Shown: positions 1 to 8,979, numbered from the stretch's first letter. The stretch: 64,000 nucleotides of DNA from Candidatus Cloacimonadota bacterium (GCA_030154085.1 JASKKR010000001.1:130852-194851); one strand, 5' to 3'. Numbers and translations are program-made. The notes: generated from the sequence alone by a model not told the origin.

Positions 1-802
1 CGATCATACAAGCTCCACAACCGATAGCCTCGGAAGCCAGATGCAGATTTTGCCCAATATGCCCGGCATCCAGATATAGATAGCGGTATCCGCGCTGACC
101 ATAGCGCCATACGGTGCGGTAGGGAACAGCGGTGAAGATAAAGTTAACCGCAGAAGTTCTAAACATTTCTTGGCGGAAGCAGGCTTCAAAGATAAGGTTT
201 TGAATTTCCTGGCTTTCATCGATTAGAATCAAGCAATGTTTGATGGGATGATAGTAATATAAGCCTGGCTTGAGTCCAGTTACTCGGTGAATATTTACAA
301 AAGTCTCGATGGGATGTCTGCTGCCGGCGGAAGGAACATTGCGGAAAGTGATTTCCATGCGTTCATTGGAGCGGAAATCTCTTGCCCAGCTACTGCAATA
401 GAGCAGCCATGAGAGCTCTTCTTGGCTGATGGGTTCAGCTGAATATTTGCGCAGGCTGCGGCGTTCAGTGATGGCTTGCTGTAGACTCATGGAACTAAAA
501 TCCAATTTGCCAACAGCTGGCAAGGCAAAAAGCTCACCACTGCGGGCTTTGATGGCGTCCGGACGGGGGATGCCGCGTTCCTGATCGCTTTTATCGGCAT
601 AGATGTATCTGGTGAGGCGCACAAAATCAGATCCGATATTCTTTGCTTTTGGGCGTTCAGCCGAGATTTCCTCCAGGAGTGGCTTCATCGTTGATTCCAA
701 AAGTTTGATCTCCTCGAGGCTGAGTCCTGTTTCTTGGTGGATCTCTTCATCGGTGTAACCGCGGGTCTTGTAATATAGATAGTCAAATGATCTAGGTTCC
801 AT
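1..802 (-). CDS. SagB-type nitroreductase-family protein (3' end cut by window edge)
   Basis: About 267 codons are visible; the C-terminus lies outside the window. An N-terminal helical part (residues 1-95, with YTDEEIHQETGLS) precedes a nitroreductase/SagB-like flavin domain that starts near ITERRSLRKYSAE and continues through VPSAGSRHPIETFV and GLKPGLYYYHP, the pattern of the SagB-type dehydrogenase family. Such FMN enzymes oxidise azolines in peptide natural products, but many stand-alone members have unknown substrates. No YcaO cyclodehydratase or precursor peptide is nearby, so no natural-product role is claimed. The ATG at 802 has a strong GAGGAGG ribosome site four bases upstream and follows manC by 18 bases, making it the last visible gene of the envelope operon. 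Confidence 0.75.
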   Translation of the reverse strand, partial: MEPRSFDYLYYKTRGYTDEEIHQETGLSLEEIKLLESTMKPLLEEISAERPKAKNIGSDFVRLTRYIYADKSDQERGIPRPDAIKARSGELFALPAVGKLDFSSMSLQQAITERRSLRKYSAEPISQEELSWLLYCSSWARDFRSNERMEITFRNVPSAGSRHPIETFVNIHRVTGLKPGLYYYHPIKHCLILIDESQEIQNLIFEACFRQEMFRTSAVNFIFTAVPYRTVWRYGQRGYRYLYLDAGHIGQNLHLASEAIGCGACMI

Positions 803-820
803 TTTACCTCCTCATAAGAT

Positions 821-1876
821 TTATAATAGATCGTTTCGTCCTTCCTGCCGCAGCCAATCCACCACGTGTTTTACTTCTTCGGCGCGATCTTTAGGCGTCA
901 GCAGGATGGCATCAGGGGTCTCTATTAGACAGATATCTTCCATGCCAATGAGTGCCACAAACTTATTTGAGCGGATGAAGTTCCCTCTTGAATCAATAGC
1001 ATACAGCTCGGAATTGCTGCTGTTTGAGTTTTCATCTTTGGGAAAGATCTCTGCCAAAGCTTTGAAGCTGCCCACATCCGTCCATCCGATATCCACGGGG
1101 ATGACCACGCGATTGGTGGCTTTTTCCATGATGCCGATATCGATGGGGATGCGAGGCATCATGCGGTATATGGAGGAAATATCTGCGTCATAGCCTTGCT
1201 TTTGCCAAAGCTTGGTTATATCCTCGCAGAGCATTGAGATATCTGGACTGTACTTTGCAAAAGCCGCAGATATACTCTTTATGCTCCAAGTGAAGATACC
1301 GCTATTCCAAAAGAATCTACCAGTCTTCAAAAAGCTTTCCGCTGTGGCTTGATCAGGCTTTTCCTTAAAGCTAATCACTTCAAGGCAATCATCCAAGATG
1401 CTCTCACCCGCTTCGATATAGCCATATCCAGTAGCAGGGTAGTTTGGCACGATCCCAAAGGTAACCAAATATCCAGTCATTGCTGCACTTGCGGAGGTTA
1501 TAAGATGTTCCCTAAACCGTTCATCATCCCGGATCATATGATCTGCTGGAAGCACCACCATCGGGGTTTCGGGGGCATAGCGCTGTTTGAGATATTGAAT
1601 GCTTAGTGCGATGCAGGGTGCTGTATTCATGCCAAAGGGTTCCACGATGACGTTTTCTTTGGGAAGCGAGGGCAGATGCTGGAAGACCAGTTCTGCTTGA
1701 TCTGCTGTAGTTACCACATAGATATCGGTAATCGGGATTATAGGCAAGAGTCTATCTACGCTGAGCTGGATCATCGAGTGTTCATCACTCACTTGCAAAA
1801 ATTGCTTTGGCATCCGTTTGCGGCTTAATGGCCAGAATCTGGTACCAAATCCGCCTGCCATGATTAGGGCTATCAT
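821..1876 (-). CDS. manC: mannose-1-phosphate guanylyltransferase
   Basis: This 351-residue protein makes GDP-mannose from mannose-1-phosphate and GTP, in the cytoplasm, for polysaccharide or lipopolysaccharide synthesis. The N-terminal nucleotidyltransferase signature MAGGFGTRFWPLSR and the KQFL motif are clear, followed by VVLPADHMI, ATGYGYIEAG, VISFKEKPD, FFWNSGIFTW and DIGWTDVGSF, all typical of the GMP family. Its length matches the short form, without the C-terminal phosphomannose isomerase domain. The start has AGGAG six bases upstream and lies 21 bases after lolA. The neighbouring envelope genes fit a role in surface glycan supply. The alternative of another hexose-1-phosphate nucleotidyltransferase is less likely. 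Confidence 0.9.
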   Translation of the reverse strand: MIALIMAGGFGTRFWPLSRKRMPKQFLQVSDEHSMIQLSVDRLLPIIPITDIYVVTTADQAELVFQHLPSLPKENVIVEPFGMNTAPCIALSIQYLKQRYAPETPMVVLPADHMIRDDERFREHLITSASAAMTGYLVTFGIVPNYPATGYGYIEAGESILDDCLEVISFKEKPDQATAESFLKTGRFFWNSGIFTWSIKSISAAFAKYSPDISMLCEDITKLWQKQGYDADISSIYRMMPRIPIDIGIMEKATNRVVIPVDIGWTDVGSFKALAEIFPKDENSNSSNSELYAIDSRGNFIRSNKFVALIGMEDICLIETPDAILLTPKDRAEEVKHVVDWLRQEGRNDLL

Positions 1877-1897
1877 AGACCTCTCCTGATGTTGTTA

Positions 1898-2506
1898 TTA
1901 ATGAATGATCTGAGTATCTTCGGGATAGTGAAAGTCCCAAACTTGTGCGGGTATGGGTTTATTGAAGGTAATCTTCGAAAAGCTGTAGCTAACCGTGTTT
2001 TTGGAGTGATCTTTATAGCTGAGTTCTCGCACGATGCCGGTTGCTTCCTCCAAACTCGCTGTAAGTTCCTGAATGAGAGGATCGCTTTGGGGAATCAATC
2101 TGATCTGCACCAGACCGTCTTGCGTACCCAAGATTTCCACTTTGCTTTGTTCCCAATAGAGTTGTAAAAGCTCAATCGGATTCATCTTGATAAATTCCGG
2201 CTGAATATCGCTGATAAAGAGGGTAGAGGAAGACCCATCATAGAGCTCTGCTTTGCCTTGATAGACAATTAACCTCTGCAGAGTAGGCTTATCAAAGCTG
2301 ATCAGCATCCGGGGCGGCTGAAAATAGATCTTACCTTCATAGACGATACGCTGATCCAATTGGCTAAAGTAGTTGCTTTGCTTAAGATCAGCGCTAAAAG
2401 TTTGGATGGATCCATAACGCTCAAGAAGCTTAGTCTGGATCTCGGCAGGTGTCTTTGCAAAGAGCAAGCAGCAGACAAATAGGGCTATTAAGCTAATCTT
2501 CTTCAC
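1898..2506 (-). CDS. lolA: outer-membrane lipoprotein carrier LolA family protein
   Basis: A 202-residue periplasmic protein with an N-terminal signal peptide (MKKISLIALFVCCLLFAKT). The mature part follows the LolA pattern: an early FSADLKQ segment, then alternating strands such as GKIYFQPPRMLISFDKP, and a late LSYKDHSKNTVSYSFSKI segment. LolA carries lipoproteins from the inner-membrane LolCDE complex to the outer membrane, so it implies a two-membrane cell. It begins with GTG at 2506, overlapping the end of ftsK by 14 bases, with GGGAG upstream, which suggests translational coupling. Assignment is to the family; sequence similarity to enterobacterial LolA looks distant. Confidence 0.8.
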   Translation of the reverse strand: MKKISLIALFVCCLLFAKTPAEIQTKLLERYGSIQTFSADLKQSNYFSQLDQRIVYEGKIYFQPPRMLISFDKPTLQRLIVYQGKAELYDGSSSTLFISDIQPEFIKMNPIELLQLYWEQSKVEILGTQDGLVQIRLIPQSDPLIQELTASLEEATGIVRELSYKDHSKNTVSYSFSKITFNKPIPAQVWDFHYPEDTQIIH

Positions 2507-4715
2507 GCATCACTCCCATTCGGATGAGATCTTCCCGAGTGGCGATCACATCGCGGGATTTACTGCCTAAGTGGGGCCCCACGATCTGAGCTCGTTCCAA
2601 AAGATCAACCAATCTACCGGCGCGGGCATAGCCGATCTTAAAATGCCGTTGCAACATTGAGACTGAAGCAGTATTTGAACGCACCACTACTTTTGCTGCT
2701 TCCGGGAAGAGTTCATCGTCCCATTCCACAAAGCCATTGAACTTGTTTTTAATATCTTCTTGCAAAGTAAAATCCTGTTTGGGTTTTGGTTGTTTCGCCA
2801 GATAGTCGTTCACTCGAGCAATTTCCGCATCTGAGACATAAGCCCCATGGATGCGTTCCGGCATAGCTCTGCCTGGAGGAATAAAGAGCATATCTCCGTT
2901 TCCCAAAAGGCGCTCTGCACCGATCATATCCAGGATCACCCGGCTATCTACTCTGGAAGATACTCGGAATGCGATGCGAGCCGAGAAGTTTGCTTTGATG
3001 ATGCCAGTGATAACCTTGATCGAAGGTCTTTGGGTAGCAAGGATGAGATGAATCCCCACTGCCCGTGCCATCTGGGCGAGGCGAGCAATCGGCAGCTCAA
3101 TATCTTTGCCACTGGTCATGATCAAATCCGCAAATTCATCCACCACGATCACGATGTAGGGCAAAGGCTCCATTTCATGATCAGTGACAGCTTTTTCGTT
3201 GTAACTGATAATCTCCCGCACTTTGGCGTCTTGCAAAAGCTCATAGCGCCGCTCCATCTCTTTGACAGCCCAATACATCGTTTCCAGTGCGGTATCAGGG
3301 TCGGTGACCACATTGCCGATGAGATGAGGCAGTTCCGAATATCCTGCCAATTCCACACGTTTGGGATCGATGAGGATGAGCCTGAGATCGTCGGGTGTCG
3401 TGCGCATGATTAGGCTCATCAGAATAGTATTAATGCAGACCGATTTTCCACTCCCGGTTGCGCCTGCTATGAGTAGATGAGGCATCTTTGCCAAGTCTGC
3501 GATGATGGGTCTACCGGAGATGTCTTTGCCTAAGCCAAATGCAAGTTTTGAAGTAGTGTGTTGCATCTCATCCGAGAGCAAAAGGTCTTTCAGATAGATC
3601 ATATCCCGGGTGAGATTTGGTATCTCGATTCCGATCAAACCGCGACCCGGGATTGGTGCTTGCACGCGGATTGATTTTGCCTTGATTGCCAATGCCAAGT
3701 CATCCGCTAAAGAGGCAAATTTGGAGACTTTTACTCCCTTGGCTGGTTCTAATTCATATTGGGTAATGATGGGACCGATATTCACGTTGCGCACTTCCGC
3801 TTCAATGCCAAATTCTGCTAATTTTGCCTGCATCACAGAGCTGGTATTGAGGATCTGAGCTTCGATTTCTTTGCGGTCTTTTTCGGAGAGTTTGACCGGG
3901 CTTTCCAAAAATTCTTCCACTACCGGTTTGCGATAGGGACGCTCTTCGTTATCCATGCCAACCTTTAGGCTCATTGGCTCAGGCATTGGTCCTGGGGCAG
4001 AGCTGCTTCTGGTCTCGAGCTCCACATGGTCTGAAATCTTTGGTATACTCTCGCTTGTAGGCGGTTCAGACGGATCATCAATTATCACCGATGGCTTAGT
4101 TTTGCTCTCTTTTGGCGTTTGCCCTCGGAAGATACTACTCAGCCAGCCTTTGATGCGCCCAAAATCCAAGATCAAAATCAAAGACAGAATAATGCCACCG
4201 ATGAGGATAATGCGTGCACCCAGATCTTTGAAGATGACCGCCAAAAGCCGATACAAAGCGAGCGGAATGACGCTCTGAGTGTAACTCGTAAGTTGCGCCG
4301 AGAGCAAAGCTTGGATAAAAAAGAGAATGAGTAATAATAGATATGCCTTCTGGTGTGAAGATTTGAGATCAGGATCTACAAAATTGTGGAAAGAAACTAT
4401 ACTGATGATGACAAAACCAAAAAGCGCAAACCAATAGCCAAAAATATAACTGAAAATATAGCCAAATAATACGCCAAAGACCCCGATCGGATTTGCTATC
4501 TGGGCTCCGGCAGAACTAAACCAACTTATGATATTGCCGCTATCTGCCAAAATCTGCATATCCTCGGAAAGGCTATTATAGCCCACCAGTAGTGAAATGA
4601 TCACCAATAGTGAGATCAAGCAGATTGCTGCCGAAATCAAGCGCTTCTGAGTCTTGGAAAGCGGATTATGCTTTTTCTTCTTCTTGTTTTTTGTGACTTG
4701 CTTGCGTTTTGCCAT
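2493..4715 (-). CDS. ftsK: DNA translocase FtsK/SpoIIIE
   Basis: A 740-residue septal DNA pump that segregates chromosome termini during division. A lysine-rich start (MAKRKQVTKNKKKKK) is followed by about four membrane helices in residues 25-195, a short proline/serine-rich linker, then the motor domain with Walker A GATGSGKSVCIN, Walker B IVIVVDEFADLI and the conserved LATQRPS motif. The C-terminal winged-helix gamma domain is present (SVSMLQRHFKIGYARAGRLV), which in E. coli reads the KOPS polarity signals. The linker is short compared with E. coli FtsK, as in SpoIIIE-like members. It starts 9 bases after ychF. Confidence 0.96.
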   Translation of the reverse strand: MAKRKQVTKNKKKKKHNPLSKTQKRLISAAICLISLLVIISLLVGYNSLSEDMQILADSGNIISWFSSAGAQIANPIGVFGVLFGYIFSYIFGYWFALFGFVIISIVSFHNFVDPDLKSSHQKAYLLLLILFFIQALLSAQLTSYTQSVIPLALYRLLAVIFKDLGARIILIGGIILSLILILDFGRIKGWLSSIFRGQTPKESKTKPSVIIDDPSEPPTSESIPKISDHVELETRSSSAPGPMPEPMSLKVGMDNEERPYRKPVVEEFLESPVKLSEKDRKEIEAQILNTSSVMQAKLAEFGIEAEVRNVNIGPIITQYELEPAKGVKVSKFASLADDLALAIKAKSIRVQAPIPGRGLIGIEIPNLTRDMIYLKDLLLSDEMQHTTSKLAFGLGKDISGRPIIADLAKMPHLLIAGATGSGKSVCINTILMSLIMRTTPDDLRLILIDPKRVELAGYSELPHLIGNVVTDPDTALETMYWAVKEMERRYELLQDAKVREIISYNEKAVTDHEMEPLPYIVIVVDEFADLIMTSGKDIELPIARLAQMARAVGIHLILATQRPSIKVITGIIKANFSARIAFRVSSRVDSRVILDMIGAERLLGNGDMLFIPPGRAMPERIHGAYVSDAEIARVNDYLAKQPKPKQDFTLQEDIKNKFNGFVEWDDELFPEAAKVVVRSNTASVSMLQRHFKIGYARAGRLVDLLERAQIVGPHLGSKSRDVIATREDLIRMGVMREED

Positions 4716-4724
4716 CTCTTTCCC

Positions 4725-5801
4725 TTAGACGTTAAAACGGATATTGAGGATGTCCCCATCCTGAACTGTATAGTCCTTACCTTCCAGACGGAACAGTCCT
4801 TTTTCGCGAAGATGTTTTTCACTGCCATGGGCAATGATATCGGCATAGTTGAAACATTCTGCTCGGATGAATCCCCGCGCCAAATCGCTGTGAATCTTAC
4901 CAGCAGCAGTGACGGCATTTGATCCCTTGGTGATCGTCCAGGCTCGCACCTCATCCTCACCCACAGTAAAAAATGAGATCAATCCTAATAGCTCATAACA
5001 GAGCTTAGTTAGCCGATCCCGAATAGAAAGTTCCATACCCATGTCTGTCATAAAAAGCTCTGCCTCATCTGGACTCAAGGTGGATAGCTCCTGCTCAAAT
5101 TTACCCGCTATCTTTTCTGCCATAATTCCGCGCTCACGGATCTTTGCCAAAAGTTCTTCCTGTTCTGAAAATCCCTTTTCGCTCGTGTTTAGCAGTACCA
5201 AAAGTGGCTTTGCACTAAAGAATTGAAAGCCGCGGATTGCTTTTGCCTCTTCTTCGGCAAGTTCCATTTCGCGGATGCTGTGGTTTTGCTGAAGATGCTC
5301 CAGAATGCGGTTGAGCGCTTTCTCCTCAATCTGGATGGCGGGAGTCTTAACCCCACGTTTGTAGCCAAGCTGAATCTTTTCCAGGCGTTTTTCCACCACC
5401 ACCATGTCACTAAGAATCATCTCATCCTCAAAGTGACTGAGATCCTTTAGAGGATCTGCCACCCCAAAGAGTTGATCCAATTCTTCATCCTGATAAGATC
5501 TTAGAATCAGAACAAAAGCTTCGCATGACTTGATCTCAGAAAAGATCTGAGATTCCGGATTTTCCCCCTCCTTGGCAAATATCCCCGGGAAATCGTGAAA
5601 TTCCACATTGGCATAGATCGTTTTTTTGGGCTTATAAAGTTCACTCAAGCGAGTGATGCGTTCATCCGTGACTTGCACCACTCCAATATTTGCTTCTGCA
5701 GCAGGGGGTGTATATTTATCAGTCTCATGATTTGATAGTGTGAGAGCATTAAATATGGTAGTTTTTCCGCTTTTTGGCGGACCAATCAGGGCTACTTTCA
5801 T
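4725..5801 (-). CDS. ychF: ribosome-binding ATPase, YchF/Obg-like family
   Basis: A 358-residue P-loop protein. The G1 loop is GPPKSGKTTIFNAL, G3 is FHDFPGIF, and the usual NKxD is replaced by LLVLLNTSEKG, as in YchF-type ATPases that prefer ATP over GTP. A coiled-coil insertion around residues 130-190 (ILEHLQQNHSIREMELAEEE) and a C-terminal TGS domain (EKGLFRLEGKDYTVQDGDIL, INIRFNV-like end) complete the family layout. YchF binds ribosomes and is linked to stress responses. The gene lies between an rRNA pseudouridine synthase and ftsK with gaps of 3 and 9 bases. It is somewhat divergent, so a YchF paralogue is possible. Confidence 0.88.
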   Translation of the reverse strand: MKVALIGPPKSGKTTIFNALTLSNHETDKYTPPAAEANIGVVQVTDERITRLSELYKPKKTIYANVEFHDFPGIFAKEGENPESQIFSEIKSCEAFVLILRSYQDEELDQLFGVADPLKDLSHFEDEMILSDMVVVEKRLEKIQLGYKRGVKTPAIQIEEKALNRILEHLQQNHSIREMELAEEEAKAIRGFQFFSAKPLLVLLNTSEKGFSEQEELLAKIRERGIMAEKIAGKFEQELSTLSPDEAELFMTDMGMELSIRDRLTKLCYELLGLISFFTVGEDEVRAWTITKGSNAVTAAGKIHSDLARGFIRAECFNYADIIAHGSEKHLREKGLFRLEGKDYTVQDGDILNIRFNV

Positions 5802-5804
5802 CTT

Positions 5805-6605
5805 TTATCCTTGCTTAGTTTTTTTATTAGCATTTGCCGCCTTATAGAGTGACCTAACCTCCTGCGGTGTGAGCGGACGCCACCGTCCTATAGGAAGATT
5901 TCCCAGATAAAGGGGACCAAATTGCAAGCGCTTAAGCATTGTCACTTTGGCACCCACAGCCTCGATCATCTGGCGGATCTGCCGCTTACGACCTTCAGTG
6001 ATGATTATCTTCAGACTCATCCCTTTTTCAGTTTCATTTTTTACAAATACCGCTGCACTCTGAGTTCGCCCACCTTCAATCTCCACTCCTTGCCGTAGAT
6101 TCTGCAATGCTGCGCGGGAAAGACGTGGCTCGACATCCACCTTGTAGACTTTTTCTACTTTGTGACTGGGATGCGTAAGATTCTTGATCAAAGCACCATC
6201 ATTCGTAAACAGCAAAAGCCCTTCACTGCCCTTGTCCAAACGCCCAGCATAGGGAAGAGTACTAAAATTTTCAGGAAGTAAGTCGTAGACTGTGCGCCTC
6301 TTGTATTCATCCTTTTGCGTGACCACATAGCCCGCTGGCTTATTTAAAATTATGAAGATTTTATCTTCATTAGCCGATAGCAATTTACCGGCATGATACA
6401 CTTTGTCACGTTCCGGATCCACTTTGCGGGCTAAATCCTGACAAGTCTCACCGTTTATACTGATAATACCTGATTTGATTAGCTCTTCTGTCTTGCGACG
6501 ACTGCCCAAACCACAATCTGCTAAATAGCGGTTTAGTCGAATCTCTTTACCAGGCTTCGAGACTGTTTTGGACGACTGTTTTGAAGACGTTACTGAAGAT
6601 TTCAC
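5805..6605 (-). CDS. rRNA pseudouridine synthase, RsuA/RluB/E/F family
   Basis: A 266-residue RNA-modifying enzyme. After a serine/lysine-rich tail of about 20 residues comes an S4 RNA-binding domain (RLNRYLADCGLGSRRKTEELI) and the catalytic domain with the family signature YAGRLDKGSEGLLLFTNDG, where the Asp is the catalytic residue. The RQIRQMIEAVG motif near the end is also typical. RluB is the closest guess by layout, but RsuA, RluE and RluF cannot be separated by eye. The GTG start at 6605 has AGAGGAAG upstream and overlaps the preceding lipoprotein gene by 59 bases, so the low-complexity N-terminal tail is encoded inside that gene in another frame. Confidence 0.88.
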   Translation of the reverse strand: MKSSVTSSKQSSKTVSKPGKEIRLNRYLADCGLGSRRKTEELIKSGIISINGETCQDLARKVDPERDKVYHAGKLLSANEDKIFIILNKPAGYVVTQKDEYKRRTVYDLLPENFSTLPYAGRLDKGSEGLLLFTNDGALIKNLTHPSHKVEKVYKVDVEPRLSRAALQNLRQGVEIEGGRTQSAAVFVKNETEKGMSLKIIITEGRKRQIRQMIEAVGAKVTMLKRLQFGPLYLGNLPIGRWRPLTPQEVRSLYKAANANKKTKQG

Positions 6606-7047
6606 TTAATGCTTCCTCTTTACTGGAAAATCTGGCGGTGCTGTCATCCGAAACTTTATAAAGCTCGGTAACACGTAATGCTGGGTTCTCATAGATCACT
6701 TCATTTCGTACCAAATCGGTAAAAATTACACTGATCACCATTATCAATTGGTAATCCTGAACCTGATTTGCACTGTTATAACTATAGATCTTCTCCTCAA
6801 AAGACACTATAGTCCCTTCCAAACTGCAATCCGGATCCTGAGTCACCATTTTCAGACGTCCATCATTGCGCACCAACGACGATAAGTCGTTTAGCGCTTT
6901 ATCAGACAGACCAAATTCAGCGCTTTTATTCTCAAAGGGCTCCACCCGGATATTTTTTAAATGCGGGTAAGCATTTGAATAAACTGAATAATAGCAGCCT
7001 GCCATGACCACTAATATCATACTTGCAAAAATAAATCTCTTGACCAT
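6547..7047 (-). CDS. LptE-like lipopolysaccharide-assembly lipoprotein
   Basis: A 166-residue lipoprotein. The signal peptide MVKRFIFASMILVVMAGC ends in a lipobox with Cys at residue 18. The mature part, with IRVEPFENKSAEFGLSDKALNDL, LEGTIVSFEEKIYSY and a long second half of strands followed by helices, has the pattern of LptE/RlpB family proteins, which plug the LptD outer-membrane barrel and help insert lipopolysaccharide. It heads a seven-gene minus-strand operon that also holds lolA and manC, supporting an envelope role. The family call rests on overall layout, so a different assembly lipoprotein is possible. Confidence 0.65.
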   Translation of the reverse strand: MVKRFIFASMILVVMAGCYYSVYSNAYPHLKNIRVEPFENKSAEFGLSDKALNDLSSLVRNDGRLKMVTQDPDCSLEGTIVSFEEKIYSYNSANQVQDYQLIMVISVIFTDLVRNEVIYENPALRVTELYKVSDDSTARFSSKEEALSEIFSNVFKTVVQNSLEAW

Positions 7048-7145
7048 ATGCTATATCCAAAAAATTATCGAATACTTGTCAAGTTAAACTTGCATTATTG
7101 CATAAATACCTTATTCTTTTGTTAATTCCAACAGGAGGTGATGAT

Positions 7146-7820
7146 ATGGCGAAGAAATATATTTCGAAAGCCGAAGCCGCAAAAAAACTGAAGGTTTCCG
7201 ATCGCGTGATCCAGGAAATGATAAACAGCAAAATATTCGAAACTAAAATGGTCGGTAAAAACGAGAAAATAGACGAGGATTCCTTAAACGAATGGCTGGA
7301 AAATCTCAATGAAAGCGAAGAACAGATGCTGGCTCTCAAACGTGTCATTTGCCACTTTGAGGAATATATGCGCCCCGAAAATATTTTCCTTGATTTCCAT
7401 GCCGATAATAAATTCGACGCTATCAGAATTCTCAGCGAAAAAGCTAAGGATCTCAAACTCGTGCGTGACGCCCGCTGGCTCTATGAAGTTGTTGTTGCCC
7501 GCGAGGAACTCATTTCCACCGCAATCGGAAATGGAGTAGCTCTCCTGCACCCTCGCCATCTCCACCCCTCTAAAATTAAAACTCCTTCCATTCTCTTTGG
7601 TCGCTCCGATGAAGGCGTAGATTTTGACGCACCGGATAATAAACCCGTGAATATATTCTTTATGCTCCTCTTACACAATGATAAACAGCACCTCTTCTCC
7701 TTATCATATATATCCAAAATCATCACCAAACCAGGCGTCCTGGAAAGCTTTATGACTGCAAAAAAACCAGAAGAAATTCATCAAATCCTCACCTTAAATG
7801 GGGAGGACCAAGATCAATGA
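7146..7820 (+). CDS. excisionase-like HTH domain fused to a PTS EIIA (fructose/nitrogen type) domain
   Basis: A 224-residue protein. Residues 1-50 (YISKAEAAKKLKVSDRVIQEMI, then EDSLNEWLENL) form a MerR/excisionase-type DNA-binding fold. Residues 80-215 match EIIA of the mannitol/fructose/Ntr class: DKFDAIRILSEKA, VVAREELISTAIGNGVALLH, with His135 as the probable phospho-acceptor, and FGRSDEGVDFDAPDNKPVNI. No EIIB or EIIC gene is near, so a regulatory role coupled to PTS phosphorylation is inferred. The start at 7146 is chosen because AGGAGG lies just upstream; the 16 codons before it have no ribosome site. Its stop overlaps purE by 4 bases. Confidence 0.82.
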   Translation: MAKKYISKAEAAKKLKVSDRVIQEMINSKIFETKMVGKNEKIDEDSLNEWLENLNESEEQMLALKRVICHFEEYMRPENIFLDFHADNKFDAIRILSEKAKDLKLVRDARWLYEVVVAREELISTAIGNGVALLHPRHLHPSKIKTPSILFGRSDEGVDFDAPDNKPVNIFFMLLLHNDKQHLFSLSYISKIITKPGVLESFMTAKKPEEIHQILTLNGEDQDQ

Positions 7821-8266
7821 AGAAAGTCCGTATCATCATTGGCAGTAAAAGCGACCTCGACATATGCAAACCCATATGCAACGTGCTTGATGATTTTGGC
7901 GTAGAATATGACTTCCATATAAGTTCTGCGCACCGTAATCCTGAAAATACTGCAAAACTGGCGCAAGAAGCTGAAAAAGACGGATTTGGCGTGATTATTG
8001 CCTGCGCCGGCATGGCGGCTCATCTCCCCGGTGTGATCGCCTCGCACACCCCGCTACCAGTGATCGGAGTGCCTATTCAGTCTGGTGCCTTAAATGGAAT
8101 TGATGCGCTCTATGCAATTGCACAAATGCCTTCCGGAGTCCCGGTTGCAACAGTTGCCATTAATGGAGTCAAAAATGCAGCTTTGCTGGCAATCCAAATC
8201 CTGGGAACTGAAGATAGGAAGCTCCGGCAAAAATTTATAGAATACAAAAATAGCTTAAAAGAATAA
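7817..8266 (+). CDS. purE: N5-carboxyaminoimidazole ribonucleotide mutase, PurE
   Basis: A 149-residue enzyme of de novo purine synthesis. The hallmark segments are IIIGSKSDLDI, the conserved SSAHRNPE with the catalytic His, ACAGMAAHLPGVIASHT and VPIQSG. The short class I form converts N5-CAIR to CAIR and needs PurK, which is not in this window; some short PurE proteins act directly on AIR as class II, and the residues visible here do not settle that. ATG at 7817 overlaps the preceding HTH-EIIA gene, so the two are translationally coupled. Another purine gene, purB, lies about 10 kb away. Confidence 0.95.
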   Translation: MKKVRIIIGSKSDLDICKPICNVLDDFGVEYDFHISSAHRNPENTAKLAQEAEKDGFGVIIACAGMAAHLPGVIASHTPLPVIGVPIQSGALNGIDALYAIAQMPSGVPVATVAINGVKNAALLAIQILGTEDRKLRQKFIEYKNSLKE

Positions 8267-8979
8267 CATACAGGTCTTGATCTGATTAAAATCAAAATTA
8301 TCCCACTCCTTTCGGTTTAGTTTTCTTCATAAATTGCTGTCGGTTTTACGGGATCATTTTATAGGAAAAATAATGCTCTAAATACCTGTAAAAGAAGTTC
8401 ACTTCATGCCTCCCCCGTTTCTCTCCCCTTTGAGAAGTGAGCAAGAAACGAGAAAATAAGGAGTTACAACGATGTGAAGTGCGGTTTTGTTGCTTCAACT
8501 GTGGATAATCTTGCCAAAAACCAATCCAATCATAACTTTTGAAAGACTTTTGCGTGATAGCCACAAGCCGACTCCGCACAGCGGTCAGGTCATTTTATCT
8601 GTTCTCATGAGCAACAACTCCAGGCATCGATATGGTGACATAACATATAGCTAAGTAATTAATGGATAGAAAGTAGCATAATTCATAGATTATATTGAAA
8701 TTGCTGTATTCCAATGACGCACGATTGGAAAAGTTATTATGTACAACACCCTATATCTCAAACATTAGAAGGTATCATGCTCAACTTAGGCTACATTCGT
8801 TATTCAGATTGAATGCCATGGAGTCTGACTCCGGAATAAGATGATTACCGATGGACTTTAGTCACCGGCAGAAAAGCAATTCAGCAAAAAGATGTTAAAG
8901 CCAGATTAATGAAGAGGTATCACTTGAGAGTGCAGTGAGTATATGGTATTAAGTTCTCGCAGCAGCTATATAGCAGCTA
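8267..8979. other. convergent intergenic region with one copy of the 82-nt repeat
   Basis: This 713-base stretch separates the 3' ends of purE (plus) and the fumarase beta gene (minus). It contains the repeat copy at 8400-8481. Beyond that I see no reading frame with a ribosome site, no tRNA signature and no clear U-tract terminator; a GCTATATAGC palindrome lies just past the end of the fumarase gene. Confidence 0.6.
8400..8481 (+). repeat. nested inverted-repeat element, copy 1
   Basis: An 82-base intergenic element that aligns without gaps to copies at 21141 and 44891. Outer arms CACTTCA (8400-8406) and TGAAGTG (8475-8481) pair perfectly; inside them CCTCC can pair with GGAG, and CGTTTCT (8416-8422) pairs with AGAAACG (8444-8450). 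It lies 133 bases past the end of purE in the same orientation as that gene. Its function is unknown. Confidence 0.8.

Noticed and set aside
4-219. Minus-strand 71-codon frame at the window start
   Set aside because: It is an out-of-frame shadow of the SagB-like gene, which has the family motifs in the other frame.
8346-8579. Minus-strand frame through repeat copy 1, with similar peptides in the other copies (SRFLLTSQRGEKRGRHEV)
   Set aside because: The similarity comes from the repeated DNA element; flanking sequence differs, there is no ribosome site, and the third copy is broken in that frame.
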